From: an uncultured Lachnospiraceae bacterium
GTDB lineage: Bacteria > Bacillota > Clostridia > Lachnospirales > Lachnospiraceae
Direction of reading: 5' to 3'
NCBI GenBank assembly: GCA_947384285.1
Contig: CANDGI010000009.1
Location: 41,041-105,040, forward strand
DNA: 64,000 nt
The position numbers and the translations under genes are program-made. Position 1 is the stretch's first letter. Each line of letters begins with the position of its first letter. Shown piece by piece: positions 8,967 through 17,371 of this stretch. The notes below the pieces were generated by a model. It made no database searches. It was not told the DNA's origin and saw nothing but the letters and a program-made list of their open reading frames with translations.

Positions 8967-9518
8967 ATGAAAGCCTGGGAACATTTTAAAACCATCACAA
9001 ACCATAAGATACTCGTCATGAAAGGTTGTTTCAAGGTAGGCTTATATAAGCAGGGCCTGCTGCATGATTTGTCCAAATATACGCCTACGGAATTCCTGGT
9101 AGGATGCAAATATTTTCAAGGAAATTTAAGCCCAAATAATATCGAGCGGAAGGAAAAGGGCTATTCTTCCTCCTGGCTGCACCACAAAGGCAGGAATAAG
9201 CATCACATGGAGTATTGGATTGATTACGGCGCGGGGGAAAACAAAACCATGACCGGCATGAAAATGCCCATCAAATATGTGGTGGAAATGTTTATCGACC
9301 GGATGTCGGCGTCAAAAATTTACAAAAAGGGGGACTACACCAACAGCAGCCCCCTGGAATACTACGAAAACGGCAAAGCCTACCACATCCTCCACAAAGA
9401 CACCAGGATTCTCCTGGAACGCCTGCTGCACATGCTGGCAGAGCAAGGAGAGGAAACCACCTTCCGCTACATTAAGAAAGTAGTGCTAAAGAAAAAGGAC
9501 TACGGAAAGCACCCCTGA
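8967..9518 (+). CDS. DUF5662 family protein
   Basis: A 183-residue soluble protein of unknown function. The N-terminal part has LLHDLSKYTPTEF and the middle SSWLHHKGRNKHHMEYW; the spaced His/Asp residues resemble an HD-type metal site, typical of DUF5662. ATG 8967 is preceded by AGGAG; the GTG at 8958 directly abuts that SD and is unlikely. The gene is the last of the three-gene unit behind the promoter at 6253. Confidence 0.75.
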   Translation: MKAWEHFKTITNHKILVMKGCFKVGLYKQGLLHDLSKYTPTEFLVGCKYFQGNLSPNNIERKEKGYSSSWLHHKGRNKHHMEYWIDYGAGENKTMTGMKMPIKYVVEMFIDRMSASKIYKKGDYTNSSPLEYYENGKAYHILHKDTRILLERLLHMLAEQGEETTFRYIKKVVLKKKDYGKHP

Positions 9519-9598
9519 TGCCGCATCCTGCCCAGCGCTGCCCATGGCATCACGGCGCCGGGCAGAATACGGGCAGCCCCTCCAGGAAAAACAAAAAA

Positions 9599-9775
9599 CT
9601 ATAAGAACTGGTTCCTGTCCGCCTGGTAATGATAATCAATCGCCCCCAAAGAGGCCGTCACCTCTTCCATGGAAATATCCAAGCTTTTACAAAGCTCCTC
9701 CAAGGAAGGATAACGGTCTCTTAAATGCGTATTAATAAAACTTAAAAGAATTACAGGGTCTTTCGGAATATTCAT
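9599..9775 (-). CDS. Small DUF4250 domain protein
   Basis: A 58-residue minus-strand protein starting NIPKDPVILLSFINTHLRD and ending GAIDYHYQADRNQFL. This matches the pattern of the DUF4250 family (about 60 residues, function unknown) common in Clostridia; the middle contains a short helix-turn-helix-like segment (SLEELCKSLDISMEEV). Upstream on its strand is GGAAGGAG. The ATG at 9775 lies 12 bases from it and a GTG at 9784 only 3 bases, so the exact start is unclear. The gene faces the DUF5662 gene convergently; I see no clear terminator between them. Confidence 0.75.
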   Translation of the reverse strand: MNIPKDPVILLSFINTHLRDRYPSLEELCKSLDISMEEVTASLGAIDYHYQADRNQFL

Positions 9776-9784
9776 TATAATCAC

Positions 9785-10090
9785 TCACTCCTTCCGCCTT
9801 TCTCCGACACAAATGGCAAAAATAAATTTTATTTTTCACACTACAATACCTCCTATTCCGCATTATTGCAGCCTGCGGCAGAATTACCACAGGGACAGGC
9901 ATCAACAGCAATACCCATTATTCCACACTATATTGTAACGCCTGTACAACAATATCACAAGCATAAAATAAAGAAATCCCCCATTGTAACCACTATGGCA
10001 GAGCCGCACAAAAACTATTTTCCAGTTGGAAAGGCACTTCAAAGCTTGATTTTTCATAGAATGTAATAAATCAGCTTAGAGGTGCTTTTT
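9785..10090. other. Divergent intergenic region upstream of sigK
   Basis: About 300 A+T-rich bases between the minus-strand DUF4250 gene and sigK. It must hold both promoters. A possible plus-strand sporulation-type promoter is listed separately. A 66-codon frame at 9866-10066 has no SD and low-complexity content; I do not call it. A weak inverted repeat, TATTGT and ACAATA, is present around 9932-9955. Nothing else is recognisable. Confidence 0.4.
10036..10062 (+). promoter_or_regulatory. Possible sporulation sigma (sigma-E/K-like) promoter of sigK
   Basis: AC at 10036-10037 is separated by 17 bases from CATAGAAT (10055-10062). This resembles the sigma-K pattern AC-N16/17-CATA and overlaps with sigma-E -10 preferences. 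Position, about 30 bases before the sigK start, fits. The match is short and could be chance. Confidence 0.25.
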
Positions 10091-10711
10091 TTGAAAACAT
10101 TTTTAATGCCGCTAAACGCCGAGGAAGAAAAATATTACCTAAAAAAAATGAAAGAGGGCAGCCTTGAAGCGAAAAACACCCTGATTGAACGGAATCTAAG
10201 GCTGGTAGCGCATATTTCCCGGAAATACCAGAATGGGGAAGAGGACATGGAGGATTTGATTTCCATCGGGACCATCGGGCTGATTAAAGCGATATCTACA
10301 TTTAATTATGAACGGGGAAACCGGCTTGCCACCTATGCAGCCAGATGCATCGACAACGAGCTTTTGATGTATTTTAGGGGGAAGAAAAAAACCTCCCGGG
10401 AAGTATCCTTGTATGAGCCCATCGGAACGGACAAAGAAGGGAACCAGATTAATTTGATGGATGTGGTGGAAAGCACGGACCGGGATGTCTTTGAGGTAAT
10501 TGAGCTTAAGGGAAATACAAGGAAAGTCTATGAGGCCATTCCCAAGGTTTTAAACAGCCGGGAACGAGAGATTATTGAGTGGAGGTATGGGCTTTACAAC
10601 CGCAAACCGGTGACGCAGCGTGAGATTGCAGATAAGTTAGGGATTTCCCGCTCTTACGTGAGCCGGATTGAAAAGCGGGCGCTGGAAAAATTAAAGGGAT
10701 GTTTTGAATAA
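10091..10711 (+). CDS. sigK: Sporulation sigma factor SigK (no pro-peptide)
   Basis: Late mother-cell sigma factor of endospore formation. The 206-residue protein has region 2 (IERNLRLVAHISRKY, DLISIGTIGLIKAI, LATYAARCIDNE), the SLYEPIGTDKEGN segment and region 4 with REIADKLGISRSYVSRIEKRALEKL, all close to Bacillus SigK. I start at TTG 10091 behind the SD AGAGGTG. An in-frame stop at 10067 rules out a longer N-terminus, so the ~20-residue inhibitory pro-sequence of Bacillus pro-sigma-K is absent, as in Clostridioides difficile. The gene is not split by a skin-like element. Control must therefore be transcriptional rather than by pro-peptide cleavage (inference). Confidence 0.9.
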   Translation: MKTFLMPLNAEEEKYYLKKMKEGSLEAKNTLIERNLRLVAHISRKYQNGEEDMEDLISIGTIGLIKAISTFNYERGNRLATYAARCIDNELLMYFRGKKKTSREVSLYEPIGTDKEGNQINLMDVVESTDRDVFEVIELKGNTRKVYEAIPKVLNSREREIIEWRYGLYNRKPVTQREIADKLGISRSYVSRIEKRALEKLKGCFE

Positions 10712-10727
10712 AAATGTTTTACAGTTG

Positions 10728-10756
10728 TTGCAGGATAGAAAGAAACATGGTATGAT
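10728..10756 (+). promoter_or_regulatory. Sigma-A-type promoter for comM-dprA
   Basis: TTGCAG (10728-10733), a 17-base spacer and TATGAT (10751-10756) form a good sigma-A promoter in the gap between sigK and the comM start at 10820. It separates vegetative expression of comM-dprA(-topA) from the sporulation gene upstream. Confidence 0.6.
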
Positions 10757-10819
10757 AAAATCATCTTTTTTCAAAGGGCGTATCTGCCCGGATTCCCAAA
10801 CCAGCAAGAGGGAGGAATT

Positions 10820-12367
10820 TTGTATAGTATTGTATCCACAGCGATTGTCTTCGGCATCCAGAGTGTTTTCGTGCAGGTGGAAGCGGACGTATGTGACGGG
10901 ATGCCTGCCTTTGAGATGGTTGGCGCTTTGTCCCCGGAGGTGCGGGAGGCAAGGGAGCGGGTGAAAGCGGCATTCCGAAACAGCGGCATTTCACTGGCTC
11001 CGAAAAAAATTACGGTAAACCTATATCCAGCGGACATCCGCAAAACAGGAACCGGGTTTGACCTGCCCATTGCCCTTGCCGTGTTATCTGCCTACGGAAG
11101 GATTTCAAAGGATTGTTTCAAAGAGATTATTTTTGCAGGGGAGGTCAGCCTGAATGGAGAGATACGGCCGACGGCAGGCATCCTTCCCATAGTCCTTGCA
11201 GCCCGGGAGGCAGGAGGGCGGACCGTCTGCGTTCCCAGGGAAAATGTAAAAGAAGCCAGGGTTGTGAAGGGAATGGCGGTATTGCCTGCGGATAATCTAA
11301 ACCAGGTGATAGCCATGGTAGAAGAATTTCACCGCATGCCGGAGAAATACCAGGCAGAATCCGGGATAAATGCAAAAAGACAGGTGAAAGAACATGCCAA
11401 AGAGTGGGATTTTGCCAAAATCCACGGACAGAAGGTTTTAAAACGCGCCTGCCAGGTGGCAGCCGCAGGCAGGCACCATATGCTGATGGTTGGTGCGCCT
11501 GGCGCAGGAAAAACCATGGCAGCCCAGGCAACGGCAGCCATTCTTCCAGCATTGTCGGAGGAAGAGGCATTGGAGCTGGCAAAAATATACAGCGTCAGCG
11601 GCAGGTTTGAGCAGAGGGAACAGGAATTTTGGGAAAGGCCGTTCCGTAATCCCCATCATACCATCACCGTCGCTGGACTTGCCGGAGGCGGAGGGACGCC
11701 AAAGCCAGGAGAATTGAGCCTTGCCCATAAGGGCGTGCTGTTTCTGGACGAGCTTACGGAATTTAAACGGGAGGTCTTGGAGACGCTGCGGCAGCCCTTG
11801 GAGGAAAAAGCCATACGGCTGGTAAGAAGCACTGGGGTCTATCGGTATCCTGCGGACGTGATGCTGATTGGCGCCATGAACCCTTGCGGCTGCGGCTATT
11901 ATCCAGACCGGAATAAGTGCACATGCTCCCCTGCCGTCATCAGCCGCCATCAGAACAAGCTCAGCAAGCCCCTGCTGGAGCGCATGGATCTTACAGTGGA
12001 GGTGAAACGGCTGCCCCTTGCCGATATGGTAAGCACAGAGCCAAAGGAAACCTCAGAGACAATCAAAAAGCGCGTGCAGGAGGTACAGGAAATACAGAAA
12101 GAACGGTTCAAAGGAAGCGGCATTGTTTCCAACAGCGGGATTCCCGTACCATATATGGAAGAATTCTGTCCCATGGAAGGGGAAGCCAAGAAGCTTCTGC
12201 AGGAATATTTTGAGCGTTTGGAAATGAGTGCAAGAGGCTATTACCGGACAATCCGCGTCGCGCGCACCATTGCGGATATGGAGCATTCCAGCCGGATCTG
12301 CCGGGCACATATTATGGAAAGCCTGATGTACCGGGGCATGGACAGGAAGGCATGGGAGATGGTATGA
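10820..12367 (+). CDS. comM: YifB/ComM family Mg-chelatase-like AAA+ ATPase
   Basis: A 515-residue AAA+ protein. In Gram-negative bacteria ComM is a helicase that promotes branch migration during natural transformation; in Clostridia the role is not tested. The N-terminal LonP-like S5 fold (about 1-170, with FEMVGALSPEVREARERV and ITVNLYPADIRKTG) is followed by Walker A GAPGAGKTM (about 220-228), Walker B GVLFLDELTEF, the zinc-like MNPCGCGYYPDRNKCTC loop and a C-terminal Mg-chelatase domain. Start TTG 10820 has GGAGG four bases upstream. It overlaps dprA by four bases, a common pairing of DNA-uptake genes. Confidence 0.93.
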   Translation: MYSIVSTAIVFGIQSVFVQVEADVCDGMPAFEMVGALSPEVREARERVKAAFRNSGISLAPKKITVNLYPADIRKTGTGFDLPIALAVLSAYGRISKDCFKEIIFAGEVSLNGEIRPTAGILPIVLAAREAGGRTVCVPRENVKEARVVKGMAVLPADNLNQVIAMVEEFHRMPEKYQAESGINAKRQVKEHAKEWDFAKIHGQKVLKRACQVAAAGRHHMLMVGAPGAGKTMAAQATAAILPALSEEEALELAKIYSVSGRFEQREQEFWERPFRNPHHTITVAGLAGGGGTPKPGELSLAHKGVLFLDELTEFKREVLETLRQPLEEKAIRLVRSTGVYRYPADVMLIGAMNPCGCGYYPDRNKCTCSPAVISRHQNKLSKPLLERMDLTVEVKRLPLADMVSTEPKETSETIKKRVQEVQEIQKERFKGSGIVSNSGIPVPYMEEFCPMEGEAKKLLQEYFERLEMSARGYYRTIRVARTIADMEHSSRICRAHIMESLMYRGMDRKAWEMV

Positions 12368-13518
12368 CGGAAAAAAATACAATACATAAAAAGGACGCAT
12401 CCTGCCAAGGCTTTCCTAATAAGTACGAATGCTGGTTTGCAGGGCTTCCTGGTATCTCCGGTAAAAAGAAAATCCATATCCGGGCAGTATTCCCAGAAAT
12501 AGAAGAATTATACCGGATAAAACCGGGACAATTAGAAAAAATTTCCTGGCTGGCAGAGAAGGAGCGGGGAGCCATTGTAACCGGGCAGGAGGCGCCGGAA
12601 CCAGAGCTGGAGAAGCAGAGGCAGTATTGCATACACAATGGGATAAAGCTGGCGGTTTGGCAGGATAAGGATTATCCCAGGCGTTTGAAGCATATTTACA
12701 ATCCGCCTTATGGGATTTATTACAAAGGAAGCCTGCCGCCCGAGAAGGCTTTTGCAGTTGCGGTGGTCGGGGCAAGGAACTGCTCTGCTTACGGCAGGAG
12801 GGCGGCACAGGAGATCGGATTTTCCCTGGCAAAGCAGGGGGTGTCCGTCATCAGCGGCATGGCGGCAGGCATCGACGGAGTGGGGCATCAGGGCGCTCTC
12901 CAGGCAGGGGGCAGGACATATGGGGTGTTAGGGTGCGGCGTGGACGTGTGTTATCCTGCCAGGCACCAGAAGCTGTATGAAGCCATCCCAGGAAAGGGCG
13001 GCCTTCTCTCGGAGTATCCGCCCCATAGGAAGCCTCTGGCCTTCTGTTTTCCTCAGAGGAACCGGATTATCAGCGGCCTGTCGGAGGTGGTTATTGTGGT
13101 GGAGGCCAGGGAGAAAAGCGGCGCGCTGATTACGGCGGATTTTGCCTTGGAGCAGGGAAAAGAGGTCTATGCGGTGCCAGGAAGGATTGGAGACGCCTTA
13201 AGCCAGGGAACCAACCGGCTGATTGGGCAGGGGGCGGGAATTTTTCTTTCCCTGGAAGATTTTCAGAAAGAAATGGGAATTTTTACAGATTTTATAGAAC
13301 CTGCCGCCAGAAAAGAAAAATTATCTCTTGAAAAATCAGAAAGGTTGGTGTATAGTTGTCTGGATTTAAGTCCAAAAAATCTGGACGAGCTTATGGCAGA
13401 GACAGCTTTTTCTTTTCTGGAGCTTGTGGAAATTTTGGAATCTCTTACAAGGAAAGGCTGTATACTAGAAGTATATAAAAATTATTTTATCAGGTCAGAA
13501 ATTTTTGGTTTTTCATAA
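12364..13518 (+). CDS. dprA: DNA-processing protein DprA/Smf
   Basis: Binds incoming single-stranded DNA and loads RecA during transformation; it is also kept in non-competent species. The 384-residue protein has a divergent N-terminal SAM-like region (about 1-90), the Rossmann-fold core with VAVVGARNCSAYGR, GVSVISGMAAGIDGVGH, FPQRNRIISGLSEVVIVVEA and SGALITADFALEQGKEVYAVPG, and a C-terminal winged-helix domain. Start ATG 12364 (ATGA overlap with comM) follows GGGAG; an in-frame ATG at 12352 is the alternative. Confidence 0.95.
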   Translation: MTEKNTIHKKDASCQGFPNKYECWFAGLPGISGKKKIHIRAVFPEIEELYRIKPGQLEKISWLAEKERGAIVTGQEAPEPELEKQRQYCIHNGIKLAVWQDKDYPRRLKHIYNPPYGIYYKGSLPPEKAFAVAVVGARNCSAYGRRAAQEIGFSLAKQGVSVISGMAAGIDGVGHQGALQAGGRTYGVLGCGVDVCYPARHQKLYEAIPGKGGLLSEYPPHRKPLAFCFPQRNRIISGLSEVVIVVEAREKSGALITADFALEQGKEVYAVPGRIGDALSQGTNRLIGQGAGIFLSLEDFQKEMGIFTDFIEPAARKEKLSLEKSERLVYSCLDLSPKNLDELMAETAFSFLELVEILESLTRKGCILEVYKNYFIRSEIFGFS

Positions 13519-13548
13519 AGCAACGAACTGTTAAAGGAGCAAGGACAC

Positions 13549-15621
13549 ATGGCGAAATATCTGGTTATCGTGGAATCACCAGCAAAGGTGAAAACAATTA
13601 AAAAATTTTTGGGAAAAAATTATGAAGTGGCAGCATCCAACGGGCATGTGAGAGATTTGCCGAAAAGCCAGCTTGGGATTGACGTGGAACATGATTATGA
13701 GCCGAAATATATTACCATCCGGGGAAAAGGGGATATTCTTGCCAATCTCAGGAAAGAGGTAAAGAAAGCAGAAAAAGTATATCTGGCAACGGACCCGGAC
13801 CGGGAGGGGGAAGCAATTTCCTGGCATCTGTCAAAAGCCTTGAAGCTTGAGGATAAGAATATTTACCGGATTAGCTTTAATGAGATTACGAAAAATGCGG
13901 TAAAAGCCTCTTTGAAGCAAGCCAGGAAGATTGACATGAACCTGGTGGACGCCCAGCAGACCAGGCGCATGCTGGACCGCATGGTAGGCTACCGGATCAG
14001 CCCCGTGCTGTGGGCGAAGGTGAAGAGAGGCCTAAGCGCCGGCAGGGTGCAGTCGGTGGCTTTACGGATTATCTGCGACAGGGAAGAGGAAATTAATGCA
14101 TTTATTCCAGAAGAGTATTGGACCTTGGAGGCGCAGTTTGCAATTCCAGGGGAAAAGAAAGCCTTAACCGCCAAATTTTACGGAGATAAAAATGGAAAGA
14201 TTGCCATCCGCTCCAGGGAAGAGATGGAACAAATCTTAAAGGAGCTTAAAGAGGAACAGTACCAGGTGCTGGATGTGAAGAAGGGGGAGCGCACCAGGAA
14301 GGCGCCTCTGCCCTTTACCACAAGCACGCTGCAGCAGGAGGCGTCAAAGGTTTTGAACTTTTCCACCCAGAAAACCATGCGCCTGGCCCAGCAGTTATAT
14401 GAGGGCGTGGATGTAAAGGGGCAGGGAACCGTTGGCGTCATTACCTATCTGAGAACGGATTCCGTGCGTATCTCCGAGGAAGCAGACCAGGCAGCCAGAG
14501 AGTATATAGGGTCCAATTACGGAGAGAAATACCTGGCAAAGGGCGGCAGGGAGCAAAAGGGCGCTGGAAAGATACAGGACGCCCATGAAGCCATCCGGCC
14601 TTCGGACATCACAAGAACCCCGGTCATCCTCAAAGAATCCTTAAGCAGGGATCAGTTCCGGCTGTACCAGCTGATTTGGAAACGGTTTGCTGCAAGCCGT
14701 ATGAGCAGCGCCGTGTATGAGACCACTTCCATTACCATCGGTGCTGGGGATTACCGGTTCCATGTGTCCGCTTCGAAGGTTGCCTTTGAAGGCTTCATGT
14801 CTGTCTACACCAGCGAGGAGGATGAGAAGGGTGAGAACAATGTGCTCTTAAAGTCCGTGGACAAAGACACAGAACTAAAGGTAAAGGAGTTGGAGGAGAA
14901 GCAGCATTTCACCCAGCCCCCGGCTCATTTTACAGAAGCCTCCCTGGTCAAAGCGCTGGAGGAGCAGGGGATTGGCCGGCCCAGCACCTATGCGCCTACC
15001 ATTACCACCCTTTTGGGCAGGCGGTATGTGGTAAAGGAGAACAAAAACCTTTACATTACCGAGCTGGGCGAAGTGGTAAATTCCATTATGTTAGAGGCAT
15101 TTCCAACCATTGTGGATGAGAATTTTACTGCCAATATGGAATCCCTGCTGGATAAGGTGGCAGAAGGGAATGTAGGCTGGAAAGCGGTCATCAGCAATTT
15201 TTACCCGGATCTGGAGCAGGCGGTCCAGGCGGCAGAAAAGGATTTGGAAAAGATACAGATTGAAGACGAGGTCACAGATGTGGTCTGCGATTTGTGCGGC
15301 CGGAATATGGTGATAAAATACGGCCCCCATGGAAGGTTTTTGGCCTGTCCCGGGTTCCCGGAATGCCGCAATACCAAGCCGTACCTGGAAAAAATAGGGG
15401 TGGAATGCCCAAAATGCGGAAAAGAAATCGTAATGAAAAAGACGAAGAAGGGCAGGAAGTATTACGGGTGTGAGGACAATCCTGACTGTGATTTTATGAG
15501 CTGGCAGAAGCCCTTCAAGGAAAAGTGTCCGGAATGCGGCGGATACATGGTAGAAAAAGGCAATAAACTGGTATGTGCAGATGCCCAATGCGGATTTGTC
15601 AAAGAAAAGGAAGAAAAGTAA
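13549..15621 (+). CDS. topA: DNA topoisomerase I (type IA)
   Basis: Relaxes negative supercoils behind moving polymerases. The 690-residue protein has the TOPRIM domain (YLVIVESPAKVKTIKKFLG, ATDPDREGEAISWHL), the TopA core with the nucleophile Tyr300 in GVITYLRTDSVRIS, and three C-terminal four-cysteine zinc ribbons starting at CDLCGRNM, CPKCGKEI and CPECGGYM (about 580-685). ATG 13549 has AAGGAG upstream. dprA followed by topA is the B. subtilis order too, but trmFO, xerC and clpQY, which stand between topA and codY there, are missing here. Confidence 0.98.
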   Translation: MAKYLVIVESPAKVKTIKKFLGKNYEVAASNGHVRDLPKSQLGIDVEHDYEPKYITIRGKGDILANLRKEVKKAEKVYLATDPDREGEAISWHLSKALKLEDKNIYRISFNEITKNAVKASLKQARKIDMNLVDAQQTRRMLDRMVGYRISPVLWAKVKRGLSAGRVQSVALRIICDREEEINAFIPEEYWTLEAQFAIPGEKKALTAKFYGDKNGKIAIRSREEMEQILKELKEEQYQVLDVKKGERTRKAPLPFTTSTLQQEASKVLNFSTQKTMRLAQQLYEGVDVKGQGTVGVITYLRTDSVRISEEADQAAREYIGSNYGEKYLAKGGREQKGAGKIQDAHEAIRPSDITRTPVILKESLSRDQFRLYQLIWKRFAASRMSSAVYETTSITIGAGDYRFHVSASKVAFEGFMSVYTSEEDEKGENNVLLKSVDKDTELKVKELEEKQHFTQPPAHFTEASLVKALEEQGIGRPSTYAPTITTLLGRRYVVKENKNLYITELGEVVNSIMLEAFPTIVDENFTANMESLLDKVAEGNVGWKAVISNFYPDLEQAVQAAEKDLEKIQIEDEVTDVVCDLCGRNMVIKYGPHGRFLACPGFPECRNTKPYLEKIGVECPKCGKEIVMKKTKKGRKYYGCEDNPDCDFMSWQKPFKEKCPECGGYMVEKGNKLVCADAQCGFVKEKEEK

Positions 15622-15678
15622 GAAAATTTAACGAAAGCGCCCAGAAAGGCATTGCCGGTTTTTGGAAAAAATAACAGA

Positions 15679-15693
15679 AATAGTTTGAAAATT
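15679..15693 (+). promoter_or_regulatory. Candidate CodY box upstream of codY
   Basis: The 15 bases starting AATAGTTTGAAAATT match 12 of 15 positions of the CodY consensus AATTTTCWGAAAATT. They lie about 45 bases upstream of the codY -35 box, consistent with autoregulation. A+T-rich spacers give such matches often by chance. Confidence 0.3.
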
Positions 15694-15735
15694 GAAAAAA
15701 TTGATAAAAAAGCCCGGAAAAATAAAAGAAACTTA

Positions 15736-15764
15736 TTGAAATTTGTCAAAAACCATGGTAGAAT
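15736..15764 (+). promoter_or_regulatory. codY: Sigma-A-type promoter of codY
   Basis: TTGAAA (15736-15741), a 17-base spacer and TAGAAT (15759-15764) form a strong sigma-A promoter about 50 bases before the codY start. The 190-base topA-codY spacer is otherwise A+T-rich without a clear terminator. Confidence 0.65.
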
Positions 15765-15812
15765 TCAAAATAATACAACAGGTGTAACGTTTAAAAATTT
15801 GGGAGGAGTTCT

Positions 15813-16601
15813 ATGAGTGTCCAGTTACTAGACAAGACAAGGAAGATCAATAAGCTGCTGCATAATAACAGTTCCTCAAAAGTAGTCTTCAGTGATATCT
15901 GCGAAGTCCTGACAGAGATTTTGGAATCCAATATCCTGGTAATCAGCAGGAAGGGAAAGGTGTTGGGAACCAGTCATGAAGAGGGGACGGAGGAGATTAA
16001 AGAACTGATTGCGGATGAGGTGGGCGGATTTATTGATCCGTTATTGAATGAACGCCTGCTGGGCATTTTATCTACCAAGGAGAATGTCAATCTGGAGACG
16101 CTGGGATTTGTTTCCGAAGACGTACGCAGCTACCAGGCAATTATTACACCAATTGATATTGCCGGCGAACGGCTGGGAACCTTGTTTGTATACCGCCAGG
16201 AGAAGCAGTACGATATTGATGATATTATCCTAAGCGAGTATGGAACCACGGTAGTGGGATTGGAGATGATGCGTTCTGTCAATGAGGAGAATGCAGAGGA
16301 GAATCGGAAGGTACAGATTGTAAAGTCCGCCATTGGAACCCTTTCTTTTTCAGAATTGGAAGCCATCACACATATTTTTGATGAGATGGAGGGGAAGGAA
16401 GGAATTTTAGTTGCCAGCAAAATTGCTGACCGGGTAGGCATTACCAGAAGCGTTATCGTCAATGCACTCAGGAAGTTTGAGAGCGCCGGGGTTATAGAAT
16501 CCCGCTCTTCCGGTATGAAAGGGACTTACATCAAGGTACTGAATGATGTGGTGTTTGACGAGCTGGATAAGATAAAAAAGCAGAATATGAAACATAACTA
16601 A
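15813..16601 (+). CDS. codY: GTP- and branched-chain amino acid-sensing repressor CodY
   Basis: Global regulator of nutrient-limited gene expression. The 262-residue protein has the GAF-like ligand domain (about 1-160; LLDKTRKINKLLHN, LGTLFVYRQEKQYDIDDIILSEYGTTVVG) and the C-terminal winged helix with ASKIADRVGITRSVIVNALR and SAGVIESRSSGMKGTYIKVLN (about 205-250). SD GGGAGG precedes ATG 15813. The fla/che operon begins 332 bases downstream, as in B. subtilis, where CodY represses motility; repression here is inferred from position only. Confidence 0.97.
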   Translation: MSVQLLDKTRKINKLLHNNSSSKVVFSDICEVLTEILESNILVISRKGKVLGTSHEEGTEEIKELIADEVGGFIDPLLNERLLGILSTKENVNLETLGFVSEDVRSYQAIITPIDIAGERLGTLFVYRQEKQYDIDDIILSEYGTTVVGLEMMRSVNEENAEENRKVQIVKSAIGTLSFSELEAITHIFDEMEGKEGILVASKIADRVGITRSVIVNALRKFESAGVIESRSSGMKGTYIKVLNDVVFDELDKIKKQNMKHN

Positions 16602-16933
16602 AGGGAATTGGTTATTTACAAGAAAAGGGATTTGTAGGTGAGAACTATAAGTCCTTTTTGTACGCAAAAAAGGGAAAACAGCATGAAAGAAGGGAAGGGA
16701 GACAGCGAAACCTTTAATAAGTAGGAAGAGAATCAGGAAAAATGTGGATAAGGAGGCAGAAGATACCGCAAATAGCGCCTGTCTCGACAATATGACACAA
16801 GATAAGGTAAAAATTCTTGAAAAACTGCAAAAAGGGCTTGCAATCTTATCTAGTTAATTATAATATATAGAATAGAATGTAATTAAAAATCGGGGTACTA
16901 GGGCAGATATTAGAAGATGGAAGGAGCAATCGT
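16602..16933 (+). promoter_or_regulatory. Control region of the fla/che operon with sigma-A-type promoter
   Basis: The 332-base gap between codY and flgB contains TTGCAA (16838-16843), a 17-base spacer and TAATAT (16861-16866), a good sigma-A promoter placed about 68 bases before flgB. Just upstream, around 16811-16825, AATTCTTGAAAAACT resembles a CodY box weakly (10 of 15). At 16651-16676 an imperfect inverted repeat (TCCTTTTTG and CAAAAAAGGGA) lacks a T-run. I see no sigma-D promoter (TAAA-N15-GCCGATAT) here, so the operon appears to start from the housekeeping sigma. Confidence 0.6.
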
Positions 16934-17332
16934 ATGTTAAGCAGTGGTATTTATGATTATATTGATGTAATGAATAAAGCCGCGGATGCCACATGGCTGC
17001 GGGATACTGCCATCAGTAACAATATTGCGAATGGCGATACGCCAGGCTATAAACGGCAGGATGTGGATTTTGAAGGAGTCTTTCAGAGGGAGCTTGGCAA
17101 GATGAAGTATGTTTCCCTGGATGAGAAGATGAGTGACATCAATGAGGGGCATATGACCCATTTGGATGCGCAGATTTATACCGATGCGGAGAATTATTCC
17201 TATCGGTTAGATAAGAATAATGTAGACCCGGAGCAGGAATATGCAGAGCTGGCGTCCACAAGAATTAAGTATAACGCTTTGATAGACAGTATGACCAGGG
17301 AGTTTCAGAGAATTAAGAGTGTCATTAAGTAG
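16934..17332 (+). CDS. flgB: Flagellar basal-body rod protein FlgB
   Basis: Proximal rod subunit of the flagellar drive shaft, exported by the flagellar type III apparatus. At 132 residues it has the usual length; the N-terminal signature AISNNIANGDTPGYKRQDVDF is clear, and the C-terminal helix (YAELASTRIKYNALIDSMTREF) forms the rod coiled coil. First gene of the operon; SD GGAAGGAG upstream of ATG 16934. Confidence 0.97.
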   Translation: MLSSGIYDYIDVMNKAADATWLRDTAISNNIANGDTPGYKRQDVDFEGVFQRELGKMKYVSLDEKMSDINEGHMTHLDAQIYTDAENYSYRLDKNNVDPEQEYAELASTRIKYNALIDSMTREFQRIKSVIK

Positions 17333-17371
17333 GATCAGGCTACATAAGAATAGAAAATAGGAGGAATCAGT

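Noticed and set aside
9866-10066. 66-codon frame upstream of sigK
   Set aside because: No SD and low-complexity content; it covers the probable promoter region.
10704-10964. 86-codon frame overlapping the start of comM
   Set aside because: It runs through a promoter and the comM start in another phase and has no family-like sequence.
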